Shown one piece after another: positions 1-9,615 of a DNA stretch of 59,144 nt. The notes beneath the pieces were generated by a model, which did no database searches, was not told the DNA's origin, and saw only the letters and a program-made list of their open reading frames with translations. This DNA comes from Chloroflexota bacterium (GTDB lineage: Bacteria; Chloroflexota; Anaerolineae; Aggregatilineales; Phototrophicaceae): assembly GCA_026706445.1 (NCBI GenBank), contig JAPOYT010000157.1:1-59144 (forward strand). Reading direction: 5' to 3'. The position numbers were made by a program, and so were the translations under genes. How positions within the stretch are numbered: the first letter of the stretch is position 1; each line of letters begins with the position of its first letter.

Positions 1-7
1 TCGCCGC

Positions 8-1129
8 TTACAGACTCACTTTTTTTTTAGTCTGCGCCGCCTGCTCGTCGCTGTTTTCGCTAAATTCGCCCGCTTCTTCGCCCTCGCCGATTTCCTGCCG
101 CTTTTCATCAACAGCCGATTCCACAGCGTTGAGGTCGGCTTGCGCATCGTTGAAGGGTCCGCGCTTTAGGCGGTGAGGGATGGTCAGGCGGATAGCCAAG
201 GTGATATCACGGTCATTGATGGCGGTACGGCCTTCATAAGCGGCGTGGGCGCGCGCCGCTTTCAGGATGACCAGGTCGGCGCGGTGCCCGTCGACGCGCA
301 GGTCGCTGGTGATGCTGGCGATGACGCGCAGGTCCTGTGTCTTATGCGTAACGTCGTCGATGATTTCGCGGGCGGCGGCGATGCGGTCAGAAAGCTGCAG
401 GTCGACCGGATCCCATTCGGATTTGAAATCGAGCGGGTCATTTTCGTAAGCGATATGCCGTTCCAGGATCTCGATGCGGTCGGCGGCGTCTTTGATGCCG
501 GTCACATCAACGGAGAGAGCGAAGCGGTCGAGAAGCTGCGGGCGCAGGTCGCCTTCTTCCGGGTTCATCGTGCCGACCAGGATGAAACGCGCTGGATGGC
601 TGAAACTGATGCCTTCGCGCTCGACGATATTGACGCCCATCGCGGCGCTGTCGAGCAGAAGATCGACAATGTGATCATCGAGCAGATTGATTTCGTCGAC
701 ATAGAGAATGCCGCGGTTAGCGTTCGCCAAGACGCCGGTGTCGAAGTGTCGCTCGCCGAACTGGATCGCCTTTTCGATATCGAGCGTGCCAACGACGCGG
801 TCTTCGGTGGCGCTTACGGGCAGGTCGACGAAGCTAATGCGCCGGCGCTTCAGCGGGATGTCTGTACAATCTTCGTATTTGCCGCGCGCGAAATCGGACC
901 AGGACTCGCGGCGGAAGGGATCATCGTTGAAGGGCGAATCGGCAATGACATCAATCTCGGGCAGGAGAGCGGCCAGGGCGCGCGCCGCGGTCGATTTGCC
1001 GGTGCCGCGTTCGCCGCGAATCAATACGCCGCCAATTCGCATATCGATGGCGTTGAGAATCAGCGCGAGCTTCATCATGTCCTGGCCGACGATGGCCGTA
1101 AAGGGATAGACAGGCGGTCGATTGCTCAT
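8..1129 (-). CDS. Magnesium-chelatase-type AAA+ ATPase (BchI/ChlI family)
   Basis: 373-residue AAA+ ATPase of the ChlI/BchI type, the motor subunit that powers metal insertion into tetrapyrroles together with a VWA-domain partner. Walker A GERGTGKS is at about residues 39-46. Walker B (ILYVDEIN) is at about 140-147, followed by the sensor segment GTMNPEEGDLRPQLLDRF that is typical of ChlI. The last 50 residues are acidic and low in complexity, ending in KKKVSL. The gene reads off the left edge, so a VWA/ChlD-like partner would be expected just beyond it; none is visible here. No other bacteriochlorophyll gene is in the window, so a role in cobalamin synthesis or in an unrelated MoxR-like chaperone pair is equally possible. 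Family assignment is firm; substrate is not. Confidence 0.9.
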   Translation of the reverse strand: MSNRPPVYPFTAIVGQDMMKLALILNAIDMRIGGVLIRGERGTGKSTAARALAALLPEIDVIADSPFNDDPFRRESWSDFARGKYEDCTDIPLKRRRISFVDLPVSATEDRVVGTLDIEKAIQFGERHFDTGVLANANRGILYVDEINLLDDHIVDLLLDSAAMGVNIVEREGISFSHPARFILVGTMNPEEGDLRPQLLDRFALSVDVTGIKDAADRIEILERHIAYENDPLDFKSEWDPVDLQLSDRIAAAREIIDDVTHKTQDLRVIASITSDLRVDGHRADLVILKAARAHAAYEGRTAINDRDITLAIRLTIPHRLKRGPFNDAQADLNAVESAVDEKRQEIGEGEEAGEFSENSDEQAAQTKKKVSL

Positions 1130-1238
1130 TGGTCTACTGATGTCCTACTACTTCGCTCCAACTGAATGCGCCATTATACGGCAGAGGAACCGGCCTGACA
1201 ATTGCGAGCTTGAGAGGGCGTGGCGACGACAGCGCAAG

Positions 1239-1350
1239 CCCCCATCCCCCAGCCCCTTGCCCCCAGAACGAGGGAAGGGGAGCAACGCGCTGCCCGGCGC
1301 GGGCGGTTAAAGTCCCTCCCTCATTTTGGGGGAGGGATTTAGGGTGGGGG
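1239..1350. repeat. C-rich/G-rich inverted repeat between two minus-strand genes
   Basis: The left arm is a run of CCCC-rich hexamers (about 1239-1265) and the right arm is GGGGGAGGG...AGGGTGGGGG (about 1327-1350). The arms are imperfect inverted copies, with a GC-rich middle. Such short palindromic C/G-rich elements are often dispersed in genomes of this kind. The right arm extends into the 3' end of the FHA gene, supplying its last Pro codons and stop codon. Whether it is dispersed in this genome cannot be told from one copy. Confidence 0.55.
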
Positions 1351-3291
1351 AAAGCTTGCTGTTGCTATGTGGGTCGGCGTATCTGTAGGCGCGGGTTTGG
1401 AAGTCAAGGTTGGCGCGGAGGCGGGCGTCGGCTTTGGCAGTTGCGGAATATCACTGATCACCTTAAGAGTCGCCGGGTCGAATCCATGACAGCGGAAGTT
1501 GGCGCTGTAAGCCCAGCCCCGCTCGCCGCTGGCTCGTTCGACTTGCAGCCAACGCTTGTCCGCGCTAATGCCATTGACCAGAACCGGCACATTTTGCAGA
1601 GCCTTGTCGACGCGCTCAAAACCTGTGTCGGGACCGACGTAGAGCAAGGAATCCTGAATCGGCGTACATTCTGGCTCAGCGACTGCGATCGCGATCGCGC
1701 GCGTGGTCGTGCCGCCAATTTCATCTTCGGCGCTGAGGACGACCTGGAAGTCCTTGGCTGGCAGGCCTTGAATTACGATTTCGCCGTATTCTCCGGCAAT
1801 TGTCTCGCGAATCGCCTCAAAGCCGGGCGGCAGAGCCATGTCGACTGCGATTGCGCCTTCCACGCGCCAGACGATGGTCAGATCGCTGCGGACGTTTCGC
1901 AGGAGCGCCGTCTTGTTCGCCTCGAAGCGAGTCACCGTCACCGGCTGATAGACATCCAGCCGGCGCGTTTCGATGTCGGTCGCGTCGCCGTTCAGCGCGA
2001 TCAGGGCGATGTCAATTGGGTCAAGGAATCCGCTGGTATCCAGTCTGTAGCTCGATGCTTCGCCGGGCAATTCGGCGATTGGCGCTCGATCTGCCTCAAT
2101 CACGAAGCGCTCCGCATCAGTTGCATCCCAAGTCAATTCTACCGGCCTGCCTTGCGCGACCTGCTGGTCAGACAGCGAGAAGGACGCGATTGACGGCTGT
2201 GGCGGCCGCGTGATCAGCGCGGCAAGCGCCACAAGCGAGAAGACGAGGGCCAGCGCCGCGCCAAAGAGCGCGCGATTGCCGACCAATGGATTGACCAGCG
2301 CGGTTGCCGGCTGGCCGACCAGAAAGTTATGCGGCTCTCGCGCCTGCGCCAGCAGCGGAAAGGATATTTGCTTCGGTCTGCCGAAGATCTGCCGTCGCCT
2401 AAGTTCGGCCAGGCCGCTGACGCTTGCGCGCTCGCCGGCAGCGAGACGAACTTCAGTCTGCGCCAGCCTTAAATTGAGCAAGCCGTCCGGACAGTTAGCT
2501 CGCAATGATAGTCCCAGGTCTTCGTTTCCCAGGTTGAGCAGGTGGAGGCTGAAAGGGCTTTCTGGCTGCAAGATTGGCGGATCAAGCGCGATGCTTAAGG
2601 CAGTGAATCCACCGACCTGGACCAGCTGAACGAGTTGCAATGCGCTTTCATCCGCATCCAATTGAGTTACGGAAATGGATAGCGGGTACTCGCCAGGCGC
2701 GATGTCGGACCGTCGTGGAGGCGCAATATGCAGCATTATCTCTAGCGTGGCGCCGCCATTTACCGAGAAAATCAGTTGCCTGGGAGTCGTCCAATCGGCT
2801 GGCAATCCGCCTATATCGACGCTGAACTGCGAAGTGGCGCCAGTAAGATTCGTGATGGCGAGCCTTGTCGAAGCGCTTGCGCAGGGCCAAACGTTGATGA
2901 AGGCGCTTTCCAGCTCTGCGCGGAATCCTCTCGCTGTTGGTTGCGCGCGATCTGATACCGCGTCCATCGCAACGGTTGAACTGTCGCTGCGCCGGTTGAA
3001 GATGATGCTCAGCTCGCCAATTTGAATCTGCGCGAAATCTGACAGAAATTGCGGGTCATTGATCGGCACGGGCAGGCCGTCAATTGCCATATAGGGTTCG
3101 GGGGACAAGCTGGTCAGGTATGCGGCATCGCCCCGGCGACTGATGCGGAGTTGATGTTCGACGAGACCAGCGCCGGGGATGCGAATGGAATTGTCGGCGG
3201 CGCGGCCGATCGTGATCGCGTCATCGCCCAGCAGATGCGATTCGCTGCGCCCATCGGGAAACTGTATGTCAATTCGGCCGAAGATCGTCAT
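1339..3291 (-). CDS. FHA-domain membrane protein with C-terminal SH3-like domain
   Basis: About 650 residues. An N-terminal FHA-like domain (about 1-100, with the GR...N/S core in ITIGRAADNSIRI) would bind phosphothreonine peptides in the cytoplasm. It is followed by Ig-like beta-rich regions, one clear membrane segment at about 340-362 (LFGAALALVFSLVALAALI), two further Ig-like segments, an SH3b-like domain at about 545-603 (ending GERGWAYSANFRC), and a Pro/Thr-rich tail. The start at 3291 is preferred because FHA homology begins directly there; an in-frame start at 3378 would add 29 low-complexity residues. No strong ribosome site is seen. The tail ends inside a C-rich repeat, so the native C-terminus may have been altered. 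Function unknown; a signalling or cell-wall-sensing role is inference. Confidence 0.75.
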   Translation of the reverse strand: MTIFGRIDIQFPDGRSESHLLGDDAITIGRAADNSIRIPGAGLVEHQLRISRRGDAAYLTSLSPEPYMAIDGLPVPINDPQFLSDFAQIQIGELSIIFNRRSDSSTVAMDAVSDRAQPTARGFRAELESAFINVWPCASASTRLAITNLTGATSQFSVDIGGLPADWTTPRQLIFSVNGGATLEIMLHIAPPRRSDIAPGEYPLSISVTQLDADESALQLVQLVQVGGFTALSIALDPPILQPESPFSLHLLNLGNEDLGLSLRANCPDGLLNLRLAQTEVRLAAGERASVSGLAELRRRQIFGRPKQISFPLLAQAREPHNFLVGQPATALVNPLVGNRALFGAALALVFSLVALAALITRPPQPSIASFSLSDQQVAQGRPVELTWDATDAERFVIEADRAPIAELPGEASSYRLDTSGFLDPIDIALIALNGDATDIETRRLDVYQPVTVTRFEANKTALLRNVRSDLTIVWRVEGAIAVDMALPPGFEAIRETIAGEYGEIVIQGLPAKDFQVVLSAEDEIGGTTTRAIAIAVAEPECTPIQDSLLYVGPDTGFERVDKALQNVPVLVNGISADKRWLQVERASGERGWAYSANFRCHGFDPATLKVISDIPQLPKPTPASAPTLTSKPAPTDTPTHIATASFPPP

Positions 3292-3470
3292 CGCGTTTGC
3301 TGGCGCCAGCGTCCTCGCATTTGAACGGTGCGGAGCATTGTAGCCCGCCGCCCGTTGCTGGCATAGGCAGAGGCGCATACCGCCGGCGCCAGCGTCGGGA
3401 AAGCGTCGTCTTGATGAGTGACGGCGGCTGTTGTAAGTTTCGCCCTGTAATCATGAGGCGGGACTTTAGC

Positions 3471-4418
3471 ATGAAACGCGAGACGATTATCTGCGTTACG
3501 CCGAATGCCGCGCTGGATCGCACGATGGTCGTGCCAGATTTCGCCATCGGTCGCATTTCGCGGATAGGCGGCGCCGTTGCCGCGCCGGGCGGAAAGGGCG
3601 TGAACGTCATGCGAGCGGTGCGGATTCTGGGCGGGCGGCCGCTGGCGATGGGCTTGCTCGGCGGGCACACCGGGCGCACTGTCGCCGCCATGGTGGAGCA
3701 AGACGGCTACGATGCAAAATGGACGTATTTTGACGGCGAGACGCGGACTTGCGCCATCATCGCAAATGCGGATGGCGTTTCCACCGTAATCAACGAGTCC
3801 GGTCTCATCGGACCATCAGATTGGAAGGCGCTCGCCGATGACATTTGCGTCGCCGCCAAGGCCGACGAAGTGTACGCGGTTTGTCTCTGCGGCAGCCTGC
3901 CTCTTGGCGCGCCCGCCGAGGCGCCATTCGCGCTGATCGCCCAATTGAACGCGCTCGGCGCTCGCGTCTGGGTTGATAGCAGCGGATCGGCGCTGGAGAA
4001 CGCCATCAAGGCGAAGCCTTTCGCGATTAAGGTCAACCGGTCTGAAATGGCGGCCGCTATGGGGACCGAGCTTCAAACAATCCGCGATATCAAGGCGGCG
4101 GCCGGGCGTTTGGTCGCGGATGGCATTGGCCTTGTGGTCGTTTCGCTGGGGGCTGATGGCGCGCTGCTTGTGTCGAGAGAAGTCATTGCGAAAGCGACGC
4201 CGCCGGTGATTCAACCGGTTGATCCGGTCGCCAGCGGCGATTGCCTGCACGCGGGAATCGTCACCGCGTTGGCTCAGGGCAAGGATATCGTCGAGGCCCT
4301 GCGCCGGGGCGTGGCGGCGGGAACAGTGAACGCCCTGTACGCCGGCGGCGCGCAGTTTCCATTTCGTCATTTTCAAAGCGTATTGCAAGATACGCGAGTC
4401 CAGATTCTCGGCGCTTGA
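3471..4418 (+). CDS. PfkB-family hexose-phosphate kinase (1-phosphofructokinase / tagatose-6-phosphate kinase type)
   Basis: 315-residue sugar kinase of the ribokinase/PfkB superfamily, FruK/LacC branch. It probably phosphorylates fructose-1-phosphate, tagatose-6-phosphate or fructose-6-phosphate with ATP in the cytoplasm. The N-terminal substrate motif is GGKGVNVMRAVRILGG; the C-terminal signature is DPVASGDCLHAG, where the Asp of SGD is the expected catalytic base. The start ATG at 3471 gives a canonical N-terminus (TPNAALDRT); a longer reading from 3297 overlaps the divergent FHA gene and is unlikely. There is no PTS or aldolase gene alongside, so the substrate cannot be set from context. 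Family is sure, substrate is open. Confidence 0.88.
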   Translation: MKRETIICVTPNAALDRTMVVPDFAIGRISRIGGAVAAPGGKGVNVMRAVRILGGRPLAMGLLGGHTGRTVAAMVEQDGYDAKWTYFDGETRTCAIIANADGVSTVINESGLIGPSDWKALADDICVAAKADEVYAVCLCGSLPLGAPAEAPFALIAQLNALGARVWVDSSGSALENAIKAKPFAIKVNRSEMAAAMGTELQTIRDIKAAAGRLVADGIGLVVVSLGADGALLVSREVIAKATPPVIQPVDPVASGDCLHAGIVTALAQGKDIVEALRRGVAAGTVNALYAGGAQFPFRHFQSVLQDTRVQILGA

Positions 4419-4550
4419 AGGCAGCAAGATTTACACTTTGTTTACTGTTTTTGTATGGCTTTTTCTCGTCCGGTTTTTATGATGGCAGGCAAATTTGTAG
4501 ATGGGGCGGCGCCGGCTTTGTCTCAAGCATAACGGGAAAGGAGATGGCTT

Positions 4551-5465
4551 GTGATTCATGTGCGCGACATAAGCAAGAGCTACGGCAGCATACGAGCGCT
4601 GCATGGCGTCAGCTTCGACATTCAGCCGGGCGAGATCGTCGGTCTGCTGGGTCCAAATGGGGCCGGCAAATCGACCGCGATCAAGATCATCACCGGCTTC
4701 CTGCATCCGGACGACGGGATGGTAGAGATCGACGGGCAAAACGTCGTGACCGAATTGCATGAGACGCAGGCGAAGATCGGCTATCTGTCGGAGAATACGC
4801 CGCTTTATCCCGAGCTCTCGGTGCAGGCATATCTATCCATGATGGCTGATTTGCGCGATATTCCATCATCCGAGTTCATTTCACTGCTATCCGACGCGGT
4901 GTATGGCGCCGGGCTGCAAGATTATCTGACGCGCTCGATCGCGTCCTTGAGCAAGGGCTTGCGGCAGCGAGTCGGATTGGCGCAGGCGATTTTGCACAAG
5001 CCGCAGTTTCTAATTCTAGACGAGCCAACCGTTGGCTTGGATCCGACCCAGATCATCGAGATCCGCGCCTTGATAAAGTCGCTTTCGCAGGGAAGCACAA
5101 TTCTTTTCTCATCACATATTCTGTCCGAAGTCGAGGCAATTTGCGATCGTGTGATCATCATTATTAATGGCGAGGTGAAAGCGGACCGAAGCCTGCGCGA
5201 ACTGAGCCGGAGCTATGACGCCATCTTGGTGTTGGAGAAAAACGTGGGGGAAGCCGAACAGGCCTTGGCGGCGCTGCATGGCATTGAGCGGATTCAGCCG
5301 ATGCGATCAGCCGATGACTTTCCCGCCTATCGCATTGTCAGCTCGGCCGATATCACGCCGGGGATATTCGCCATCGCCCGCGACAAAAACTGGCCCCTGC
5401 GCGAACTGCGCCGTGACACAATTACGCTCGAAGCCTTTTTCAACCAGCTGGCGACTACAGCTTAG
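4551..5465 (+). CDS. ABC transporter ATP-binding protein (GldA-like)
   Basis: 304-residue ABC ATPase that should drive the membrane protein encoded just downstream. Walker A is GPNGAGKST (about 35-43), the signature is SLSKGLRQRVGLAQ, Walker B is FLILDEPTVGLD, and the switch His lies in SSHILSEVE. A C-terminal extension of about 90 residues resembles those of GldA/NosF-type ATPases. Translation starts at GTG 4551, 8 bases after an AAAGGAG ribosome site at 4536-4542. Only 9 bases separate its stop from the next start, so the three-gene cluster is almost surely one transcript. Confidence 0.92.
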   Translation: MIHVRDISKSYGSIRALHGVSFDIQPGEIVGLLGPNGAGKSTAIKIITGFLHPDDGMVEIDGQNVVTELHETQAKIGYLSENTPLYPELSVQAYLSMMADLRDIPSSEFISLLSDAVYGAGLQDYLTRSIASLSKGLRQRVGLAQAILHKPQFLILDEPTVGLDPTQIIEIRALIKSLSQGSTILFSSHILSEVEAICDRVIIIINGEVKADRSLRELSRSYDAILVLEKNVGEAEQALAALHGIERIQPMRSADDFPAYRIVSSADITPGIFAIARDKNWPLRELRRDTITLEAFFNQLATTA

Positions 5466-5474
5466 GAGGCAGCG

Positions 5475-8417
5475 ATGAAGAAGATCCTTTCGATCGCAGG
5501 CAAAGAGCTCAAACTGTACTTCGGTTCGCCGATGGCGCTGATCTTCGTCGGCGTATTCCTGGCGCTGACCTTATTCGTCTTCTTTTGGGTGGATTCGTTC
5601 TTCGCGCGCGGCGTCGCCGATGTGCGCGCTCTCTTTGAATGGATGCCACTGCTGATGATACTGCTGGTCGCGGCGCTGACCATGCATCAGTGGAGCCGTG
5701 AGGAAGACAGCGGGAATTTGCAGGTGCTGCTGACGCTGCCGGCGCGCCTTAGCGAATTGGTCGCTGGCAAGTTCCTTTCGGCGCTGATCTTGGTGGCGCT
5801 GGCGCTGGCGCTGACCTTATTCCTGCCCTTAACGGTGCAGTCGCTGGGCAATCTCGATTGGGGACCGGTCATCGGCGGCTACCTGGCGGCGCTGCTGCTC
5901 GCGTCCAGTTATATCGCGATCGGATTATTAGTATCGTCACGAACGGACAATCAGTTGGTGGCGCTAATTGGGACGGCAATCATCTGTGGCGCCCTGCAAG
6001 CGGTCGGCTCGCCAGTGGTCACTGACTTGTTCGGCGCGGCTGCCGGCGATCTGCTGCGCCAGTTTGGCACAGGCAGCCGCTTCGAGAGCATCCAGCGCGG
6101 CGTCATAGACCTGCGCGATTTAGTCTACTACGCGTCTTTGGCCGTGTTTTTCCTGGGGCTCAACATTCTGTCGCTCGATAGCAAACGTTGGAGCCGGGGC
6201 GCTCACCTGCGCGCGCATCGTCTGAACGGCGGTCTTGGTATCGCGCTCTTTGGGCTGAACCTGCTCGTATTCAACCTCTTGATTGCGCCGGCAAGCGCGG
6301 CGCGGCTGGACTTGACGCAGCATCGTGAATACAGCTTGTCCGATGTCACCCGGAACCTGCTCGCCGGCTTGCAGGAGCCGCTTTTGATCCGTGGCTATTT
6401 CAGCGAGGAGAGTCACCCGCTGCTGGCGCCGCTGGTTCCGCGCATCAAGGACACGCTGCGGGAGTATGAATTGGCGTCAGACGGCAGGCTGGAATTGGAG
6501 TTCATCGATCCGCTAAGGAACCCCGAGCTGGAGCGCGAAGCGAACCAGATCCATGGCATACGGCCGACGCCGCTGCAAGTCAACGACCGCGGCGGCACCT
6601 CGCTGGTGAACGTGTACTTTGATGTGCTCGTCGCTTATGGCGATCAGAGCGCGGCGCTGAATTTCTCCGAGGTCATCGAGGTGGTCGATACGCCGCTTGG
6701 GGTGGAAGTGCGCCTTCGCAACTTGGAATACGACTTGACGAGCGCTATCCAGCGCGTGGTTTATGGCTTCCAGAGCCTGGAAGCGGTGCTCGCGTCGCTC
6801 AATGAACCGGCGAAACTTACGCTTTACTTGTCTTCAGCGACAATGCCCGAGATGATGGCGGAAGTCAGCCGGACGATGCAAGAGCTAACGCTGGAAATCG
6901 CCGATGCCAATCCGGCAAAAGTGGATTTCGCTGTGATTGATATGTCGGCGTCGGATGTCGGCATCAGCGAGCGGGAATTATTCGATCGGTATCAGATTCA
7001 GCCAGTGGCGGCGAGTTTCTTTTCAGCGGAAACGTTCTTTCTGCATCTGGTAGTCGAAGCTGGCGGCGATATTCAGGTGATTTATCCCGGCGGCGATCTA
7101 AGCCAGGCGGAGATACGCAGCGCCATTGAAGCGGCTTTGAAACGATCATCGTCCGGTTTTCTGAAGGTTATCGGCTTGTGGGCGCCGCCGGCGCAGAGGG
7201 CTGATCAATTTGGGCAGCCGATGCCGAGCTTGCAGCAATACAGCATCCTGGAAGGGACGCTTCGCGAATCATACGAGTTGAGGCGCGTGACCTTGGAAGG
7301 GGGGACGGTTGCAGCCGATATCGATGCGCTCATTTTGATGTCGCCGCACAGCTTGACTGACGCGCAGCGTTACGCGATTGACCAGTATGTCATGCGCGGA
7401 GGCTCGCTTGTCGTGGCGGCCGGGCACTATCGGCTGGGGGTAGATCCTTATGCCGGGACGCTGCTGCTCGACCGCAACGAAGGCGGGATAGAAGATCTGC
7501 TGGAAGCCTACGGCATTTTCATCGGAGACAGCCTGGTGATGGATTACCAGAATGCGCCCTTCCCAATGCAGACGCAGCGCGATGTGGGCGACATGATCGT
7601 CACCGAGATACAAGCGCTCGATTATCCTTTCTTCATTGACGCGCGCCCCAGCGGGCTGGATGCGGACAGTCCCGTGGTCAACAGTTTGCCGCTGGTGACG
7701 ATGAGCTGGGCGTCGCCGGTGACCATCGATGAGTCTGTCCTTGATAAGGATCGTGTTACCACCTTGATCCGCTCAAGCGAGGCGTCTTGGGAGACGACCG
7801 TCGCCAACCCGCAGCCTGACCGGGATCTCTATCCCGAATTTGGCTTTGCCGTGAGTGACGAGCTGTCGTCCTTCCCGCTTGCCCTAGCGGTGGAATCGTC
7901 TTTCAGCAGCTACTTCATCGACAAGCCATCGCCTTTTGAAGCGGGGCAAGCGGACGTGGCGCCGGAAACCGAGACGCCCCCGAGCGAGCCGATCGGCTTG
8001 ATTGAGCGCTCGCCCGACGGGACGCGCATGATCGTGCTCGGCAGTTCGGAATTCGTCAATGATACGGTTTATCAGATATCGGCGAATTTCGCCGGCGATC
8101 GCTTTGTCAGCAACCTTCAATTGATTGCAAACGCGATCGACTGGTTTACGGAAGATGTCTCGCTGGCGTCGATTCGCAGCCGCGGCAGCGTGGCGCGCAT
8201 CCTGCCGTCCATCAGCGAAGAAGCGCAGAATCGCTGGGTGCTGATCAACTACGCGGTCGCTTTAGTCGGTTTGATTCTCATCGCCGTCATCTGGCAGATC
8301 CAGCGCCGAACGGAAAAACCGCTGGAATTGATTCCGCCTGGCGGCGCGCGTGATGCGATAGCTGGGGAAGGGATCGACCTTGAACCAGACGCGAAGATGA
8401 TGAAAGGAGGCGAATGA
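5475..8417 (+). CDS. Fused ABC-2 permease and GldG-like extracellular protein
   Basis: 980 residues joining two proteins that are usually separate. Residues 1-250 form an ABC-2 permease with about six membrane segments, comparable to GldF. From about 255 there is a further membrane segment, then a long extracytoplasmic region with a GldG-like alpha/beta fold (about 290-900), and a last membrane helix (VLINYAVALVGLILIAVIW) followed by a short cytoplasmic tail. It pairs with the ATPase upstream and the DUF4340 protein downstream. In Bacteroidota related proteins act in gliding; in most other phyla their cargo is unknown. Ribosome site AGGAGG lies directly before the ATG. The stop overlaps the next start (ATGATG), showing translational coupling. 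Confidence 0.88.
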   Translation: MKKILSIAGKELKLYFGSPMALIFVGVFLALTLFVFFWVDSFFARGVADVRALFEWMPLLMILLVAALTMHQWSREEDSGNLQVLLTLPARLSELVAGKFLSALILVALALALTLFLPLTVQSLGNLDWGPVIGGYLAALLLASSYIAIGLLVSSRTDNQLVALIGTAIICGALQAVGSPVVTDLFGAAAGDLLRQFGTGSRFESIQRGVIDLRDLVYYASLAVFFLGLNILSLDSKRWSRGAHLRAHRLNGGLGIALFGLNLLVFNLLIAPASAARLDLTQHREYSLSDVTRNLLAGLQEPLLIRGYFSEESHPLLAPLVPRIKDTLREYELASDGRLELEFIDPLRNPELEREANQIHGIRPTPLQVNDRGGTSLVNVYFDVLVAYGDQSAALNFSEVIEVVDTPLGVEVRLRNLEYDLTSAIQRVVYGFQSLEAVLASLNEPAKLTLYLSSATMPEMMAEVSRTMQELTLEIADANPAKVDFAVIDMSASDVGISERELFDRYQIQPVAASFFSAETFFLHLVVEAGGDIQVIYPGGDLSQAEIRSAIEAALKRSSSGFLKVIGLWAPPAQRADQFGQPMPSLQQYSILEGTLRESYELRRVTLEGGTVAADIDALILMSPHSLTDAQRYAIDQYVMRGGSLVVAAGHYRLGVDPYAGTLLLDRNEGGIEDLLEAYGIFIGDSLVMDYQNAPFPMQTQRDVGDMIVTEIQALDYPFFIDARPSGLDADSPVVNSLPLVTMSWASPVTIDESVLDKDRVTTLIRSSEASWETTVANPQPDRDLYPEFGFAVSDELSSFPLALAVESSFSSYFIDKPSPFEAGQADVAPETETPPSEPIGLIERSPDGTRMIVLGSSEFVNDTVYQISANFAGDRFVSNLQLIANAIDWFTEDVSLASIRSRGSVARILPSISEEAQNRWVLINYAVALVGLILIAVIWQIQRRTEKPLELIPPGGARDAIAGEGIDLEPDAKMMKGGE

Positions 8418-9490
8418 TGTTAAGCCGCAGCAACCTTCTGCTCATCGCTCTTCTGGCAATTCAACTCGTCTTGCTCGCCATATCGGTCGTCACGTCAGCC
8501 GGCGCGGAGGCGCGCCCGGTTGAGCCGATCCTTTCTGGCATGAGCGCCGCTGACATTGAAATCATGAGCTTCACCGACGACCTTGACAATGAAGTGAAAC
8601 TGGCGCGCCGTGATGATGGCTGGGTATTGCCCGGCGCTGACGATTTTCCAGTCGACGGCGCCAAGGTCGAAGCGATTCTTGGCAAGATCGCGCGCCTGGA
8701 TATGCGGCGGCTGGTCGCGAAGAATCGGGCGAACTTCGCTCGGCTGGAGGTTGGCGAGGCCGATTTCCGGCGAAGAATCACGCTAGAAAGCGCTGATGAC
8801 AGCGCCGAACTTTATCTTGGCGGCAGTGGCGGCGCCGATACAGTCTACCTGCGGCGCGCTGGTGAAGACAATGTATACCTCGGCGTTGGGCTCAACTCCT
8901 GGGAGCTCTCCACCCAGATTTCGACTTGGCTGGACGCGAGCTATGTGAACGTCCCGCAAGAAGATGTGCTGGAGATTTCCGTCTCAAATGCCGCGGGAAG
9001 CTATAGCTTTGCGCGCGATGGCGACAGCTTGACCTACACCGGCTTGGCCGCCGGCGAGGCATTTGAAGATACGAAGATGCCGATTATCTTGCGTAATGCG
9101 GCGTCGATTCGTCTGCTGGCGCCGCTTGGATTGGCGGAGCCAGACGAATACGGACTGGACGAAGCGCAAGTGACCGTCGACGTGCGCTATCGCGAACTCG
9201 TCGAAATTGAAGAGCCAGCCGAGTCAGAAGCTGAGAGCGATGAAGTCGAAAGCGATGAAGAGTCTTCCGCGGGCGAAACAGAGGAAACTGAGCCGGAGTA
9301 TAGCGAAGAGACCTACACCTTGACTTTCGGCGCGCAAATGGAAGATGGCGTTGTGCTTAAGTCCTCCGCAGCCGAGTATTACGTCCTGGTTCGTGATACG
9401 GTCTTTAATGCCTTCAATGATCTCCGCCGTTCGGACTTGGTCAAGGCGCCGGAAATGGAAGGCGATGTGATAGAGGAGGGCGCAGAGTAG
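8414..9490 (+). CDS. DUF4340 domain protein, membrane-anchored
   Basis: 358 residues with one N-terminal membrane helix (LLLIALLAIQLVLLAISVV) and an extracytoplasmic DUF4340 region of repeated alpha/beta units. DUF4340 proteins are regular partners of GldG-like ABC systems, which fits its position. Residues about 260-290 are a strongly acidic Glu/Ser stretch, probably a flexible linker between two halves of the domain. The start overlaps the stop of the permease-GldG gene by 4 bases. Function beyond membership of the transport complex is unknown. Confidence 0.85.
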   Translation: MMLSRSNLLLIALLAIQLVLLAISVVTSAGAEARPVEPILSGMSAADIEIMSFTDDLDNEVKLARRDDGWVLPGADDFPVDGAKVEAILGKIARLDMRRLVAKNRANFARLEVGEADFRRRITLESADDSAELYLGGSGGADTVYLRRAGEDNVYLGVGLNSWELSTQISTWLDASYVNVPQEDVLEISVSNAAGSYSFARDGDSLTYTGLAAGEAFEDTKMPIILRNAASIRLLAPLGLAEPDEYGLDEAQVTVDVRYRELVEIEEPAESEAESDEVESDEESSAGETEETEPEYSEETYTLTFGAQMEDGVVLKSSAAEYYVLVRDTVFNAFNDLRRSDLVKAPEMEGDVIEEGAE

Positions 9491-9545
9491 CCGTCGTACA
9501 AGCTCTCCCCCAGCTCCAGATGCGAGAAGACGCAGGCGGCGGCAC

Positions 9546-9574
9546 TCGTCATATAACGATATCGCTCTTATAAT
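9546..9574 (+). promoter_or_regulatory. Predicted sigma-70 promoter of glyQS
   Basis: TATAAT at 9569-9574 is a perfect -10 box. A weaker -35 (TCGTCA, 9546-9551) lies 17 bases upstream. It sits 42 bases before the glyQS ATG. Confidence 0.55.
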
Positions 9575-9615
9575 GCTCGCCACAAAATCAAGAGAAAATC
9601 GGGTTAGGACGCCGA

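Noticed and set aside
173-1165. Long plus-strand frame of 330 codons opposite the AAA+ ATPase
   Set aside because: It is antisense to a clear ChlI-type gene; its residues show no family motifs and reflect GC-rich codon bias.
4430-4500. AT-rich stretch before the GldA-like gene as a promoter
   Set aside because: TTTACA is present, but no good -10 lies at the right distance.
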